Source of the DNA: a virus
IMG/VR virus record: IMGVR_UViG_3300003582_000006
Location: 1-23,234 of that record
DNA: 23,234 bases
Reading direction: 5' to 3' (one strand)
Shown: piece by piece, positions 7,308 through 14,014 of the stretch
Layout of the letters: each line of letters opens with the position of its first letter
Numbering within the stretch: position 1 is the stretch's first letter
Notes under the pieces: model-generated
Databases searched by the model: none
Told to the model about the DNA's origin: nothing
Seen by the model: the letters and a program-made list of their open reading frames with translations, nothing else
Translations under genes and position numbers: made by a program

Positions 7308-9028
7308 CCTGTCGCCATCCTTAATTTAGCACCAAGTATAACTCGATTGATTAAACATTCCAAAGCATCTGGGGCATCCTTATATGGGTGGAAAGGATAC
7401 TGCCATAGTTGATTCATTAAGTCCATATAATTCCCTTCAGCAGACTCCCAATCCATCCTGAACAAAACTTGATGATTTGTGTATGTGGGCTCACTACCTT
7501 CTATCCTTGAGTCTTTATTCTTTGTATTTGTAATAGGCTGTACAGGCACGATGATAGGATGGAAATCAGGATCTGGTTTGCCATCCTTCAATTTACCATC
7601 ACCCATGATCAATCTTGTCATCTCTCTGGCCATAGCATCTATGCCGTCAATGAATAAAGATTGCTGAGCATTGTCCTCACATCCAAAAGACACATATTTA
7701 TGCCGGATCTGCTTACCCACTATCAACTTATATGATTGTGTAGGTCTGCGCACTGCAATCTCTGTATCTGTTATCAGGATCTTACCGGCATACATTCCCT
7801 CAAACATATAGTATCCGGTGATGATTGGTGCTTGGCATCCTTTCTTATTCTTACCCATAGCAGGATCACAATATCCATAAGCAACACCTTGGGTAGAATC
7901 AAAATATTTCATATCAAAGTATCCGCAATTAGCAGGCAAGAATAATTGATTCTCTTTTGATAATGGCTCCAGATCATACTGAGCTGAATATGATACAATC
8001 CCTTTCTTGGCTAGCAGATCTGCTAAAATTTTCTCTGTATATCGCTTTGGGAATCTCAATGTGCCATCTTTTTTTCTTACTGGCTTAACAGATACTTTGA
8101 ATGGCTTTAGGCCTTGCTTAATCAATTTGGGATTCATTTTCTTTTCAATGTAATAATATATATCCTGAGGATGCCACCGTGTCCCTGTTACATGGATCTT
8201 CCCACCTGGATTTAATAGATCAAATATGTCTTGGAAAGTCAATTGAGTTTTAAGTCTTTCAGCATCAGAATCTCTATCATCTTCATCAGCAATATCATCT
8301 AGGAAAATCAGGTCATAGTGCTGGGATGTTACTTTTGTTTCTTTCCCAACAGCATCAATTGTTCCAGTCTTGTTGGCTGTATCTGTTCTACACCCTAGTA
8401 TTATAGAGTTGGCCTGCCATCGTGTAGATCCAGTGTACCAATCACCACAGAAGTATCTCAATCTGGCATTCTTTCTTATCTGTGCTTTAATCTCTGATAA
8501 TACTTTATATGCATTAGTCGCACTGTTCATCATTATTAATATTGAAATATTAGGATTTTTAATGATATGAGCAATAGCCCCAGACACTGTTCTGGTTGTT
8601 GTCTTGTAAGATCCTCTGGGATCTAATTCCATAGTGGATTCATCACCCATTACGCTGTCCATCATCGGTCTGTTCATATCTTCAAGTAATAATGAATATT
8701 TCAAAATGACTTTTGCTATGTAGAATGGATCTTTATCAATGAGGTATTTTACTGCCGTCTCAAATTTGGATGTCTGGTCAGAATGTAATAGGCTATATAT
8801 CTCATCAGCAGTGAATTCTAAATTATTAGGGATGATATAATCCTCAAGGTTGTCACCTTTGATCATATTCCTATTCTTGGGCAATGGTGCTTGTATGACT
8901 GGTATAAAGTTTGGTGGGACAGATATGGTTCTATGTCGTGCCAATTTCTCTGCCTCTTTCAGATACTGATAGAGGATCATCAGCCATATTATCTCTAGCC
9001 AATGCCAAGCGCATTGCTGTGGTGACAT
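7304..9028 (-). CDS. terL: Terminase large subunit (packaging ATPase and nuclease)
   Basis: This is the motor that translocates DNA into the prohead and cuts the concatemer. The ATPase half shows a Walker A variant (DPRGSYKTTT, about 136-145), Walker B (YDLIFLDD, about 238-245) and a coupling motif (VTGTRW, about 280-285). The nuclease half shows YCDPA (about 387-390), an acidic CEDNAQQS stretch and a C-terminal KDAPDALECL, as expected for the RNase H-like fold. Length (574 as given) is normal. The start is uncertain: the first ATG overlaps the small-terminase gene by about 98 bp with no clear ribosome site, and the in-frame ATG at residue 17 (8978-8980) is an alternative. Either way translation is coupled to the small subunit. 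Confidence 0.93.
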   Translation of the reverse strand: MSPQQCAWHWLEIIWLMILYQYLKEAEKLARHRTISVPPNFIPVIQAPLPKNRNMIKGDNLEDYIIPNNLEFTADEIYSLLHSDQTSKFETAVKYLIDKDPFYIAKVILKYSLLLEDMNRPMMDSVMGDESTMELDPRGSYKTTTRTVSGAIAHIIKNPNISILIMMNSATNAYKVLSEIKAQIRKNARLRYFCGDWYTGSTRWQANSIILGCRTDTANKTGTIDAVGKETKVTSQHYDLIFLDDIADEDDRDSDAERLKTQLTFQDIFDLLNPGGKIHVTGTRWHPQDIYYYIEKKMNPKLIKQGLKPFKVSVKPVRKKDGTLRFPKRYTEKILADLLAKKGIVSYSAQYDLEPLSKENQLFLPANCGYFDMKYFDSTQGVAYGYCDPAMGKNKKGCQAPIITGYYMFEGMYAGKILITDTEIAVRRPTQSYKLIVGKQIRHKYVSFGCEDNAQQSLFIDGIDAMAREMTRLIMGDGKLKDGKPDPDFHPIIVPVQPITNTKNKDSRIEGSEPTYTNHQVLFRMDWESAEGNYMDLMNQLWQYPFHPYKDAPDALECLINRVILGAKLRMATG

Positions 9029-9518
9029 TTTTCAAGTCATGTAAATCATTTGTATGGAGATGCTCAATTTGCCCTTCGACTTTCAATGTCATCTGCTCAT
9101 TATAACCGAAGGCAGTTTTCAAATGGAATAATAAAGCACCAAGGTTGTGGTCATCGAAAATGTGCCAATCCAATTTATCCTGTAGCTTTAAATGCAATTT
9201 GCCTTTGGCTAGTTCAACTTCATTTTTAAAATCAGGATTTTCTTTGACCCATGAGGCAAATGTTGTAGGAGTTATACCGATGGCATAGGATGCTTGACTG
9301 TAGGATGCTCCTCTGCTTATTAATCTTACTGCAATTTCACGCTTGGTGGTATTAATTTTTTCTTTCTCAAACGCATCAAATTTGCGTGGTTGTAATTCGA
9401 TAACTCCATTCTTTTTAAGAGTTACGGCAAATGATTCGTCAGTTGCAAACTGGTTGAGTATACGCTCAGTATCATCTTTTCGATCATATTTCTTTCCATT
9501 TCCGTTGCTTCCCGACAT
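8931..9518 (-). CDS. terS: Terminase small subunit (DNA-recognition)
   Basis: This 195-residue protein should recognise the packaging site and load DNA onto the large subunit. I start it at the ATG at 9516-9518, which has AAGGTGGT directly upstream. A longer frame begins at a TTG at 9572 but has no ribosome site. A helix-turn-helix is visible at about residues 62-95 (ISRGASYSQASYAIGITPT, then FASWVKENPDF), followed by a helical oligomerisation region and a polar tail that overlaps the large-subunit gene. Position immediately before the large terminase supports the call. The AT-rich region upstream could hold the packaging site or a late promoter. Confidence 0.82.
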   Translation of the reverse strand: MSGSNGNGKKYDRKDDTERILNQFATDESFAVTLKKNGVIELQPRKFDAFEKEKINTTKREIAVRLISRGASYSQASYAIGITPTTFASWVKENPDFKNEVELAKGKLHLKLQDKLDWHIFDDHNLGALLFHLKTAFGYNEQMTLKVEGQIEHLHTNDLHDLKNVTTAMRLALARDNMADDPLSVSERGREIGTT

Positions 9519-10060
9519 GACCACCTTATTTAAATTACGCTGTAATTTATAATAGGTCACCCTATACTTCAAAGGAAAATATTAATCTCGCACACGCAAT
9601 GGCCTCATCATGGAAGGATCACACCTACACCCATATCTATACACAATACCACAATTTGAATCTTTTCCACCATATTCTAAACACAATAATATCAAAAAGG
9701 GCAGTTTTCACTGCCCCTTAAAAAATTACTACCATGATAATATTGGACTTACATTTATTAAAAAAAAATATAACCCTTATATAATAATAATTTAATTTAA
9801 TTTATATATATATATATACTCTATCATTAAAAATATTCTATTTGTATAAAAAAAATTGCAACTTACTATAGCTTTATTTGAGAAATCTTTTTTATCACCC
9901 TTCCACACTAATAAAAACAATCACTTACATTTTCTCATTCGCACACTTTTGATATTATCCACTTTTGGAATTTACAATAATTATATATTTTATTCCACCG
10001 GCCATTATCCGCCTTAAAAAATATTAACTATGTAAATCGAGTTTCTGGCAGTTTTCAGGC
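9519..10060 (-). other. AT-rich intergenic region upstream of terminase
   Basis: I find no gene here. It contains the terminator at 9693-9720, a (TA)n run at about 9803-9818 inside very AT-rich sequence, and two motifs resembling DnaA boxes (TTATCCACT at 9955-9963 and TTATCCGCC at 10005-10013). A late promoter, packaging site or origin would be plausible here, but I cannot identify any of them with confidence. The only minus-strand start with a fair ribosome site encodes 16 codons, which I do not call. Confidence 0.5.
9693..9720 (-). terminator. Rho-independent terminator separating early and late genes
   Basis: The stem GGGCAG/CTGCCC (9699-9704 with 9711-9716, extendable by A-T pairs around a one-base bulge) has a 6-nt loop. 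On the minus strand it is followed by TTTTT. It should stop transcripts coming from the early genes and methyltransferase before the terminase gene. No T-run follows on the plus strand. Confidence 0.75.
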
Positions 10061-10255
10061 CTACCAGAATATCATTTTAAAATTAAGTTTAACAATATCA
10101 ACACCCATGCCATTGATATTCTCATATTTGAAAACTCACAATTCCTTGAATTCTCTTTCCAAATTCTCAATATCATTGTTTATTCCGGCTATTTTACTTT
10201 TTAAAATATTTTTAATAACACCCAAATATTCAGAGTGTTTGTCTTTGCTGACCTT
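10061..10255 (-). pseudogene. Decayed reading frame, 3' remnant of an unknown gene
   Basis: Downstream of the PAPS-reductase fragment, in a different frame, 38 codons read like a charged helical protein (start VSKDKHSEYLGVIKNIL, end DIENLEREFKEL) before TGA at 10136-10138. The same frame continues after that TGA with another protein-like stretch (VFKYENINGMGVDIVKLNF) to TAG at 10061-10063. There is no start codon with a ribosome site, and an upstream in-frame TAA closes the frame at the joint. It looks like the tail of a second gene left by a deletion. I recognise no family; spurious coding is possible. Confidence 0.4.
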
Positions 10256-10472
10256 TTACGCATCCGATACAGTTATTATTATTATATCCAAGTTTGTACA
10301 TCATCGGAATTTCTATCCCTGCTCGGTCGATAATAGCCAAACAATTTTCTTTACTTAAATCATTATCAATCAATGGCGTTGAAATATTTATTTCTGGGTT
10401 ATTTTCTTTGAATCTGGTTATCCTTTTACGCTCTGAATTATCAAACCCCCAAACCGGGGTGTCGTTGTAGTA
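10230..10472 (-). pseudogene. Fragment of a phage PAPS-reductase-like (PP-loop) gene
   Basis: Directly after the methyltransferase stop, and in its frame, 74 uninterrupted codons encode the C-terminal half of a phosphoadenosine phosphosulfate reductase-like protein. Recognisable pieces are PVWGFDNSERKRITRF, TPLIDNDLSKENCLAI, RAGIEIPMMYKLGY and NNNCIGCVKG. In intact relatives the PP-loop SGGKDS motif lies upstream and a GYWN...DFPE segment follows CVKG. Here the first is absent and the second is replaced by six unrelated codons and TGA. There is no start codon or ribosome site. This family uses adenylated intermediates in sulfur chemistry; in phages it is linked only speculatively to nucleic-acid modification. 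I infer a gene truncated at both ends, probably recently because the core still reads cleanly. Confidence 0.75.
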
Positions 10473-11057
10473 TTAAAATAATTCTTGCTGTGATATTGCT
10501 GTTTCATATCGTTTCATTCCTGCTTCGAAGTAGTCCGGATCGATTTCGCATCCTGTGAGGTCGAATTTTTCTTTATGGCAGGCAATAGCGATAGACATTG
10601 AGCCGAGATGTGTATCGAGTATTTTATCGCCTGGTTTGGCGTAATTTTGTAAGAGCCATTGATATAATTTTACGGGTTTTTGAGTGGGATGCATTCGGTG
10701 GTCTGAATTGTAGAAGCATTGGAAAATATTTGCATTATATCTTAAACTCGACCAAGCATATTCGCATCTCGCAAACTGGTTGTTCATGAACTGTTTTTTA
10801 TCCCAAATCACAAAATGTTTATTGATAGGTAAATCAAAATAATTCCCGCCCCAAACGATTTGATTTTTACTCACTCTGAATAATTCTGTAAAATACTCTT
10901 TGTCTGGCTTGAAATTCCAATTTTTATCTAAAGTGGTGTTTCGGCCTTTTATAGTCCCATCCCCATACGGCGGATCGACTATAGCTAAATCGAAGTAGTT
11001 GTCGGGGTATCGAGCCATTAGGGTCATGTTGTCCTCACAGGTCGCATCGAATCTCAT
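10473..11057 (-). CDS. DNA N6-adenine/N4-cytosine methyltransferase, beta motif order
   Basis: The 194-residue product has DPPYG (motif IV) at about residues 28-32, an IVWGGNYFDLP segment, HPTQKP (motif X-like) at about 122-127, and a SAM-binding motif I region near the C-terminus (KILDTHLGSMSIAIAC), followed by TGCEIDPDYF. Motif IV before motif I gives the beta order. Motif I reads DTHLGS rather than the usual D.F.GSG, a form I believe occurs in other phage methylases. The recognition site cannot be read from sequence. The last residues QQELF resemble a sliding-clamp-binding pentapeptide. No restriction enzyme is next to it, so it looks like an orphan protective or regulatory methylase. Its CpG content is visibly higher than that of the portal gene, suggesting separate acquisition. 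It overlaps the preceding gene by ATGA. Confidence 0.9.
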   Translation of the reverse strand: MRFDATCEDNMTLMARYPDNYFDLAIVDPPYGDGTIKGRNTTLDKNWNFKPDKEYFTELFRVSKNQIVWGGNYFDLPINKHFVIWDKKQFMNNQFARCEYAWSSLRYNANIFQCFYNSDHRMHPTQKPVKLYQWLLQNYAKPGDKILDTHLGSMSIAIACHKEKFDLTGCEIDPDYFEAGMKRYETAISQQELF

Positions 11058-11290
11058 CCCACCTCACCAACCTGCCATACTCGGATGACTCCATATCGTG
11101 GAGGTATCCCTCTCCATTCATGATCATTACAATCACGGGCAAAGGCAATGCCTCCTTCATTTACAGCATATATATTTTTGGGGCATGTTTGATCTTCAAT
11201 AACAGGCATTGATAATGCTACAATTGTAACAGCCATTATCATCCCAACTAAAACACCCAGACCAAATCTTAAGTCTTTGCTCATACTCAT
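11054..11290 (-). CDS. Small membrane-anchored or exported protein, unknown function
   Basis: The 78-residue product has one N-terminal hydrophobic segment (about residues 9-30) after KDLRF, then a polar domain with two cysteines (QTCPKN and RDCNDH). It could be a single-pass membrane protein facing the periplasm, or a secreted protein; no clear lipobox is present. Two starts are possible: the ATG at 11288-11290, which overlaps the upstream stop, or the ATG at 11282-11284, which is better spaced from AGGA. It overlaps the methyltransferase start by ATGA. No family recognised. Confidence 0.65.
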   Translation of the reverse strand: MSMSKDLRFGLGVLVGMIMAVTIVALSMPVIEDQTCPKNIYAVNEGGIAFARDCNDHEWRGIPPRYGVIRVWQVGEVG

Positions 11291-11427
11291 TTCCTATCTG
11301 AAATTTCTTGATGTTGACTTGTAATCCACTTATCAAGTGTATTTAATATTTCCAGCTTTTTTTCATCACTTAATTTTTGATACTCTGCTGTGATTCTAAA
11401 CACTTCAGGTATATCACTATTTGACAT
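11287..11427 (-). CDS. 46-residue helical protein of unknown function
   Basis: I start this at the ATG at 11425-11427, which has AAAGGAG six bases upstream, rather than at an upstream ATG at 11493 that would translate through a 9-bp hairpin. The product starts MSNSDIPEVF and is mostly amphipathic helix (EYQKLSDEKKLEILNTLDKW) with a polar tail. It ends in an ATGA overlap with the membrane-protein gene. No family recognised. The conserved-looking ribosome site and coupling make it likely to be real. Confidence 0.6.
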   Translation of the reverse strand: MSNSDIPEVFRITAEYQKLSDEKKLEILNTLDKWITSQHQEISDRK

Positions 11428-11452
11428 CTCATTCTCCTTTTGATTTACTATA

Positions 11453-11482
11453 GGGCTGGATAGTGTCGCTTCCATCCAGCCC
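11453..11482 (-). promoter_or_regulatory. 9-bp hairpin in the leader of the 46-residue gene
   Basis: GGGCTGGAT (11453-11461) and its complement (11474-11482) form a perfect stem with a 12-nt loop. No T-run follows on the minus strand, so it is not a standard terminator. It ends 25 nt upstream of the 46-residue gene's start and may protect the mRNA 5' end or modulate translation. Confidence 0.5.
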
Positions 11483-11556
11483 CAATGACACATTTTTATA
11501 GGTTTGAGTTAATTCTCCAATTTACTTGATGTCCATAGGCATCTTATCTCCTTGTT

Positions 11557-11826
11557 TCACTCCGGTATCTCCATCCATTTGATAATTTGTTTTGTCAGAT
11601 ATTGACCATCGCTACCAAACCAGAAACCATTTTCATTATATTTTGTAGTTTGGTAGCCTATCCCAACTTTTGCCAAAATAACTTGCCCATGCTCAGGCAA
11701 CTTATCAGCAGGATTATGCCATCGTGGGAAATTCTTATCAATCCATTTAAAAAATGAATGATTTTTAAGCCACCATTCCCCAACATCACCAGTGTCTTTT
11801 TCAAATCTTTCAATTAGATCCCTCAT
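11557..11826 (-). CDS. DUF551-like small protein
   Basis: The 89-residue product ends in a DUF551-like module: WHNPADKLPEHGQVILAKV, a variable middle, then IIKWMEIPE. DUF551 modules (typically W...D.LP..G..VL, ending in W.P.P) are common in phage and prophage accessory regions and have no established biochemical role. The N-terminal ~35 residues are charged and aromatic. The start ATG overlaps the upstream gene's stop (ATGA), and that neighbour also ends in a DUF551-like module, so the two may derive from an old duplication. Confidence 0.65.
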   Translation of the reverse strand: MRDLIERFEKDTGDVGEWWLKNHSFFKWIDKNFPRWHNPADKLPEHGQVILAKVGIGYQTTKYNENGFWFGSDGQYLTKQIIKWMEIPE

Positions 11827-12344
11827 CCCTCAACCCCTTCCGGTGGTATTATATGTTTCCAGTAGCAAGGATTATCAAAGATACTGCCATCATTATTTTT
11901 AAACAGTTCAGTATCTTTGATTCTTGAGGCTACTTCCCAATAACTCACTGTCTTCCCTTCACCACAAACAGTTTGGCATGTTAAGACTTCTATATCAGGC
12001 CTTGGCCTGCTATCTGGGAATTTATGCCATTGGTTTGAATCATTATTCACCACCCAATTCCCTTCCTTTTCGAGCCACAGTGCATAGGCTTTGTAATTTT
12101 GAGACCATACCATCCCAGTAGCTTCAAAATATTTATCCCTCTGAGTTTTAAAGTCAAACTTTGTTTCCATGCCTTTCTTGAAATGATTTTTAATGAAGTC
12201 AGCACCAAGCAGAACAGCTTTAATAAATATGCTTTTTAATGGGTATTTTAATGCTGGTGCTGTATTTTTATATATTTTTGTAAATTCCTTTCCAGCATAT
12301 CCTTTTATCTCATCCCTGCTGGGATATGTGATTTGTACTTTCAT
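11823..12344 (-). CDS. Phage accessory protein with C-terminal DUF551-like module
   Basis: The 173-residue product has an N-terminal ~100-residue region of unknown type, rich in Lys and aromatic residues (YKNTAPALKYPLKSIFIKAV). The C-terminal portion resembles DUF551: QWHKFPDSRPRPDIEVLTC, a variable loop, then YWKHIIPPEG. The start overlaps the upstream stop (TAATG) and the end overlaps the 89-residue gene (ATGA), placing it in a coupled accessory operon. Function unknown. Confidence 0.6.
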   Translation of the reverse strand: MKVQITYPSRDEIKGYAGKEFTKIYKNTAPALKYPLKSIFIKAVLLGADFIKNHFKKGMETKFDFKTQRDKYFEATGMVWSQNYKAYALWLEKEGNWVVNNDSNQWHKFPDSRPRPDIEVLTCQTVCGEGKTVSYWEVASRIKDTELFKNNDGSIFDNPCYWKHIIPPEGVEG

Positions 12345-12586
12345 TATAACTTATCCATGAATTCTTGAAGTTCTCTTTTTGAATAAGAGATTTTTTCTTC
12401 AAGCTGTTTTATTTTATCCTGAGGATTTCTTATTTCAAAATTCGCAACCCCCCATACATATTTTCCATTTCTCTGCAATGCTTCAAGTTCTTCAGGCTTA
12501 AACCATATATCTTGATAATCACATCTGATCCAAAACCCCAATGTTTTAGCCTTATCAATCATTTCTTGTATTTTTGGTTCAGGCAT
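12344..12586 (-). CDS. Small coiled-coil phage protein, unknown function
   Basis: I start this at the ATG at 12584-12586, preceded by GAAGGAG with six bases between. The frame can be extended by five codons to a GTG at 12601, but that GTG lies upstream of the ribosome site. The 80-residue product begins MPEPKIQEMIDKAKTLGFW. A short mixed segment with aromatic residues is followed by a C-terminal charged helix (IKQLEEKISYSKRELQEF) that should form a coiled coil. Its start overlaps the end of the 56-residue gene upstream. No family recognised. Confidence 0.65.
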   Translation of the reverse strand: MPEPKIQEMIDKAKTLGFWIRCDYQDIWFKPEELEALQRNGKYVWGVANFEIRNPQDKIKQLEEKISYSKRELQEFMDKL

Positions 12587-12587
12587 T

Positions 12588-12758
12588 TCAATCTCCTTCA
12601 CTTATATTACTCAACATTAAAACAAATTGTTTGTTTGTCTCTAAACTATTTTCAATATGTAATAGGAATGCTTTTAAAGCTACTTTCATTTCAGTAATAT
12701 AATCCACCACAGCATCATCTACTACATGCTTATTGCCTTTGATGTATATTGTTTTCAT
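12588..12758 (-). CDS. 56-residue protein of unknown function
   Basis: This small gene fills a stretch that would otherwise look empty. The ATG at 12756-12758 overlaps the upstream stop (ATGA), and the frame ends TGA at 12588-12590, just past the next gene's ATG. The product begins MKTIYIKGNKHVVDDAVVDY and continues as an amphipathic helix (ITEMKVALKAFLLHIENSLE), ending LSNISEGD. The upstream gene's last codons (ATATTGAAATG) give only a weak ribosome site, so it probably relies on translational coupling. No family recognised; the exact fit between two neighbours supports it. Confidence 0.65.
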   Translation of the reverse strand: MKTIYIKGNKHVVDDAVVDYITEMKVALKAFLLHIENSLETNKQFVLMLSNISEGD

Positions 12759-13165
12759 TTCAATATATCCATAATCTTGGCATGCTGTGCATTGGTAACT
12801 TCCTGCTCCTTGCCATCAATAATAATTTTTCTGATAAATAGGATTTCAGCCATATCATTGGTACTGGTGAATCTTTTAATAATTGTAGATCCGTCATCCA
12901 TCAAAAAAGCCCCTGATCCATCAGGGCATATTCTTATTTTCCAACCCATTTCATACAATCGCTTTTTGACTCTATCGAACAGATTCACATTCACTTCAGC
13001 ATGCTGATCTTCCAGCCTTTTGATAGTTTCATCACTACATGTATGGTGCTGTAGAAAATCTTCAATATTTTCAAATATGCATTTATCCATGTGACCCATA
13101 AATTCACCATGATCCCACACAGCAAAAGATCCTTTTTTGATTCTGTCTGTATTTATTATTATCAT
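12755..13165 (-). CDS. Phage protein of unknown function
   Basis: The 136-residue product starts MIIINTDRIKKGSFAVWDHG. It contains His- and Cys-bearing stretches (LQHHTCSDE), a helix (VNLFDRVKKRLYEMGW), and a beta-like segment (CPDGSGAFLMDDGSTIIKRF). No catalytic motif is apparent. It overlaps the upstream gene's end by 4 bp and the 56-residue gene's start by 4 bp, so it belongs to the coupled accessory operon. No family recognised. Confidence 0.65.
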   Translation of the reverse strand: MIIINTDRIKKGSFAVWDHGEFMGHMDKCIFENIEDFLQHHTCSDETIKRLEDQHAEVNVNLFDRVKKRLYEMGWKIRICPDGSGAFLMDDGSTIIKRFTSTNDMAEILFIRKIIIDGKEQEVTNAQHAKIMDILK

Positions 13166-13725
13166 TTCAATATCTCCTTGCAGAGTTGTTGTATAATGCC
13201 ATTGATTCTTTTATCATATATGCCACCATTTACAAAATAAGAAAACCCATCCTCAGTCACCAGTGGTTTGTGGAATTGTTTTTGATAATCTCTTAAATAA
13301 CTATCAAATTCTTTTTCAGTACAATTAGATGTATATTGCATCCCACTACCACCAATATATTTCAGTCCTCTAATTTCACACCATTCCTTGAATGATTTAA
13401 CTTCAGGCAAAAATTCCTTTTCATAAGATATAACATAATTATCAAAGCCATTTCCATCAAGCATTACAGCACTCATTATTCCAGTAGGATTATCAGTGAT
13501 CCACCGTAGCTTTCTGACCTTACACCAATCAGGGATAGTCTTATGAATATCACTATTAAATGGCTCCCAGTGTGGTGTCCATCCTACATGATGACCATGC
13601 CATACTTCTCGCTTTGTTCCATCTTCATCCCCAATAATCTCCTGCACCATTGCTTCTGCTTCTGTGATAGATGCTGATGAAACCAGTTGACTTAACAGAT
13701 CAACTATTTGTCTTGCTTTACTCAT
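13162..13725 (-). CDS. Phage protein of unknown function
   Basis: The 187-residue product starts MSKARQIVDLLSQLVSSA, a helical segment that could mediate oligomerisation. It is followed by an aromatic- and His-rich region (REVWHGHHVGWTPHWEPF) and a Trp/Cys-containing part (IPDWCKVRKLRW). The second half (FKEWCEIRGLKYIGGSGM) ends with a helix. I see no metal or nucleotide-binding signature I can trust. Overlaps with both neighbours indicate translational coupling. No family recognised. Confidence 0.65.
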   Translation of the reverse strand: MSKARQIVDLLSQLVSSASITEAEAMVQEIIGDEDGTKREVWHGHHVGWTPHWEPFNSDIHKTIPDWCKVRKLRWITDNPTGIMSAVMLDGNGFDNYVISYEKEFLPEVKSFKEWCEIRGLKYIGGSGMQYTSNCTEKEFDSYLRDYQKQFHKPLVTEDGFSYFVNGGIYDKRINGIIQQLCKEILK

Positions 13726-14014
13726 CTGAAAACTCCATTACTTGGGTAACATTACCATCCGGCGGTGTTACTAGGGTTTTATGTACTTGTATCAATCCAC
13801 CAAGAGTCCAATCACATCCTCTGCCTTCTGCCCATCGGCCTATACATGAATAAAAGAATTTGTCCTGTGGATTTTTAATCCCAGCATCAATAAATTCTCC
13901 TAGTGTTTGACTCTCTTCACAGCAGGGACATTTAAATTTCCACTGCTTAATATCCTCACCAAATAATTCTATGGCCTTTGCTCTCCACTGATCTAATGTG
14001 TATTCTTTCATCAT
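13718..14014 (-). CDS. Small zinc-binding phage protein resembling the VVA0879 family
   Basis: The 98-residue product begins with a helix (EYTLDQWRAKAIELFG) followed by W.F.CPCC (about residues 25-31), then C.GR and GRGCDWTLGGL. Three to four cysteines in this spacing suggest a structural zinc site. The overall plan (helix, CP.C, C.GR, GCDW, GL) matches what I recall of the VVA0879 family of phage proteins, whose function is unknown. It starts within the stop of the SMC-like gene (ATGATG context), so it is coupled to it. Confidence 0.65.
   Translation of the reverse strand: MMKEYTLDQWRAKAIELFGEDIKQWKFKCPCCEESQTLGEFIDAGIKNPQDKFFYSCIGRWAEGRGCDWTLGGLIQVHKTLVTPPDGNVTQVMEFSDE

Noticed and set aside
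9519-9572. Eighteen-codon N-terminal extension of the small terminase from a TTG
   Set aside because: There is no ribosome site at the TTG, while the ATG at 9516-9518 has AAGGTGGT directly upstream.
10136-10138. TGA recoded as tryptophan in this phage
   Set aside because: TGA ends several intact genes in tight ATGA overlaps (terminase, polymerase, SprT-like protease), so standard decoding holds; the in-frame TGA fits gene decay.
10107-10358. 83-codon plus-strand open frame in the intergenic region
   Set aside because: The minus strand here carries recognisable PAPS-reductase and other protein-like sequence, so the plus frame is better explained as its complement.
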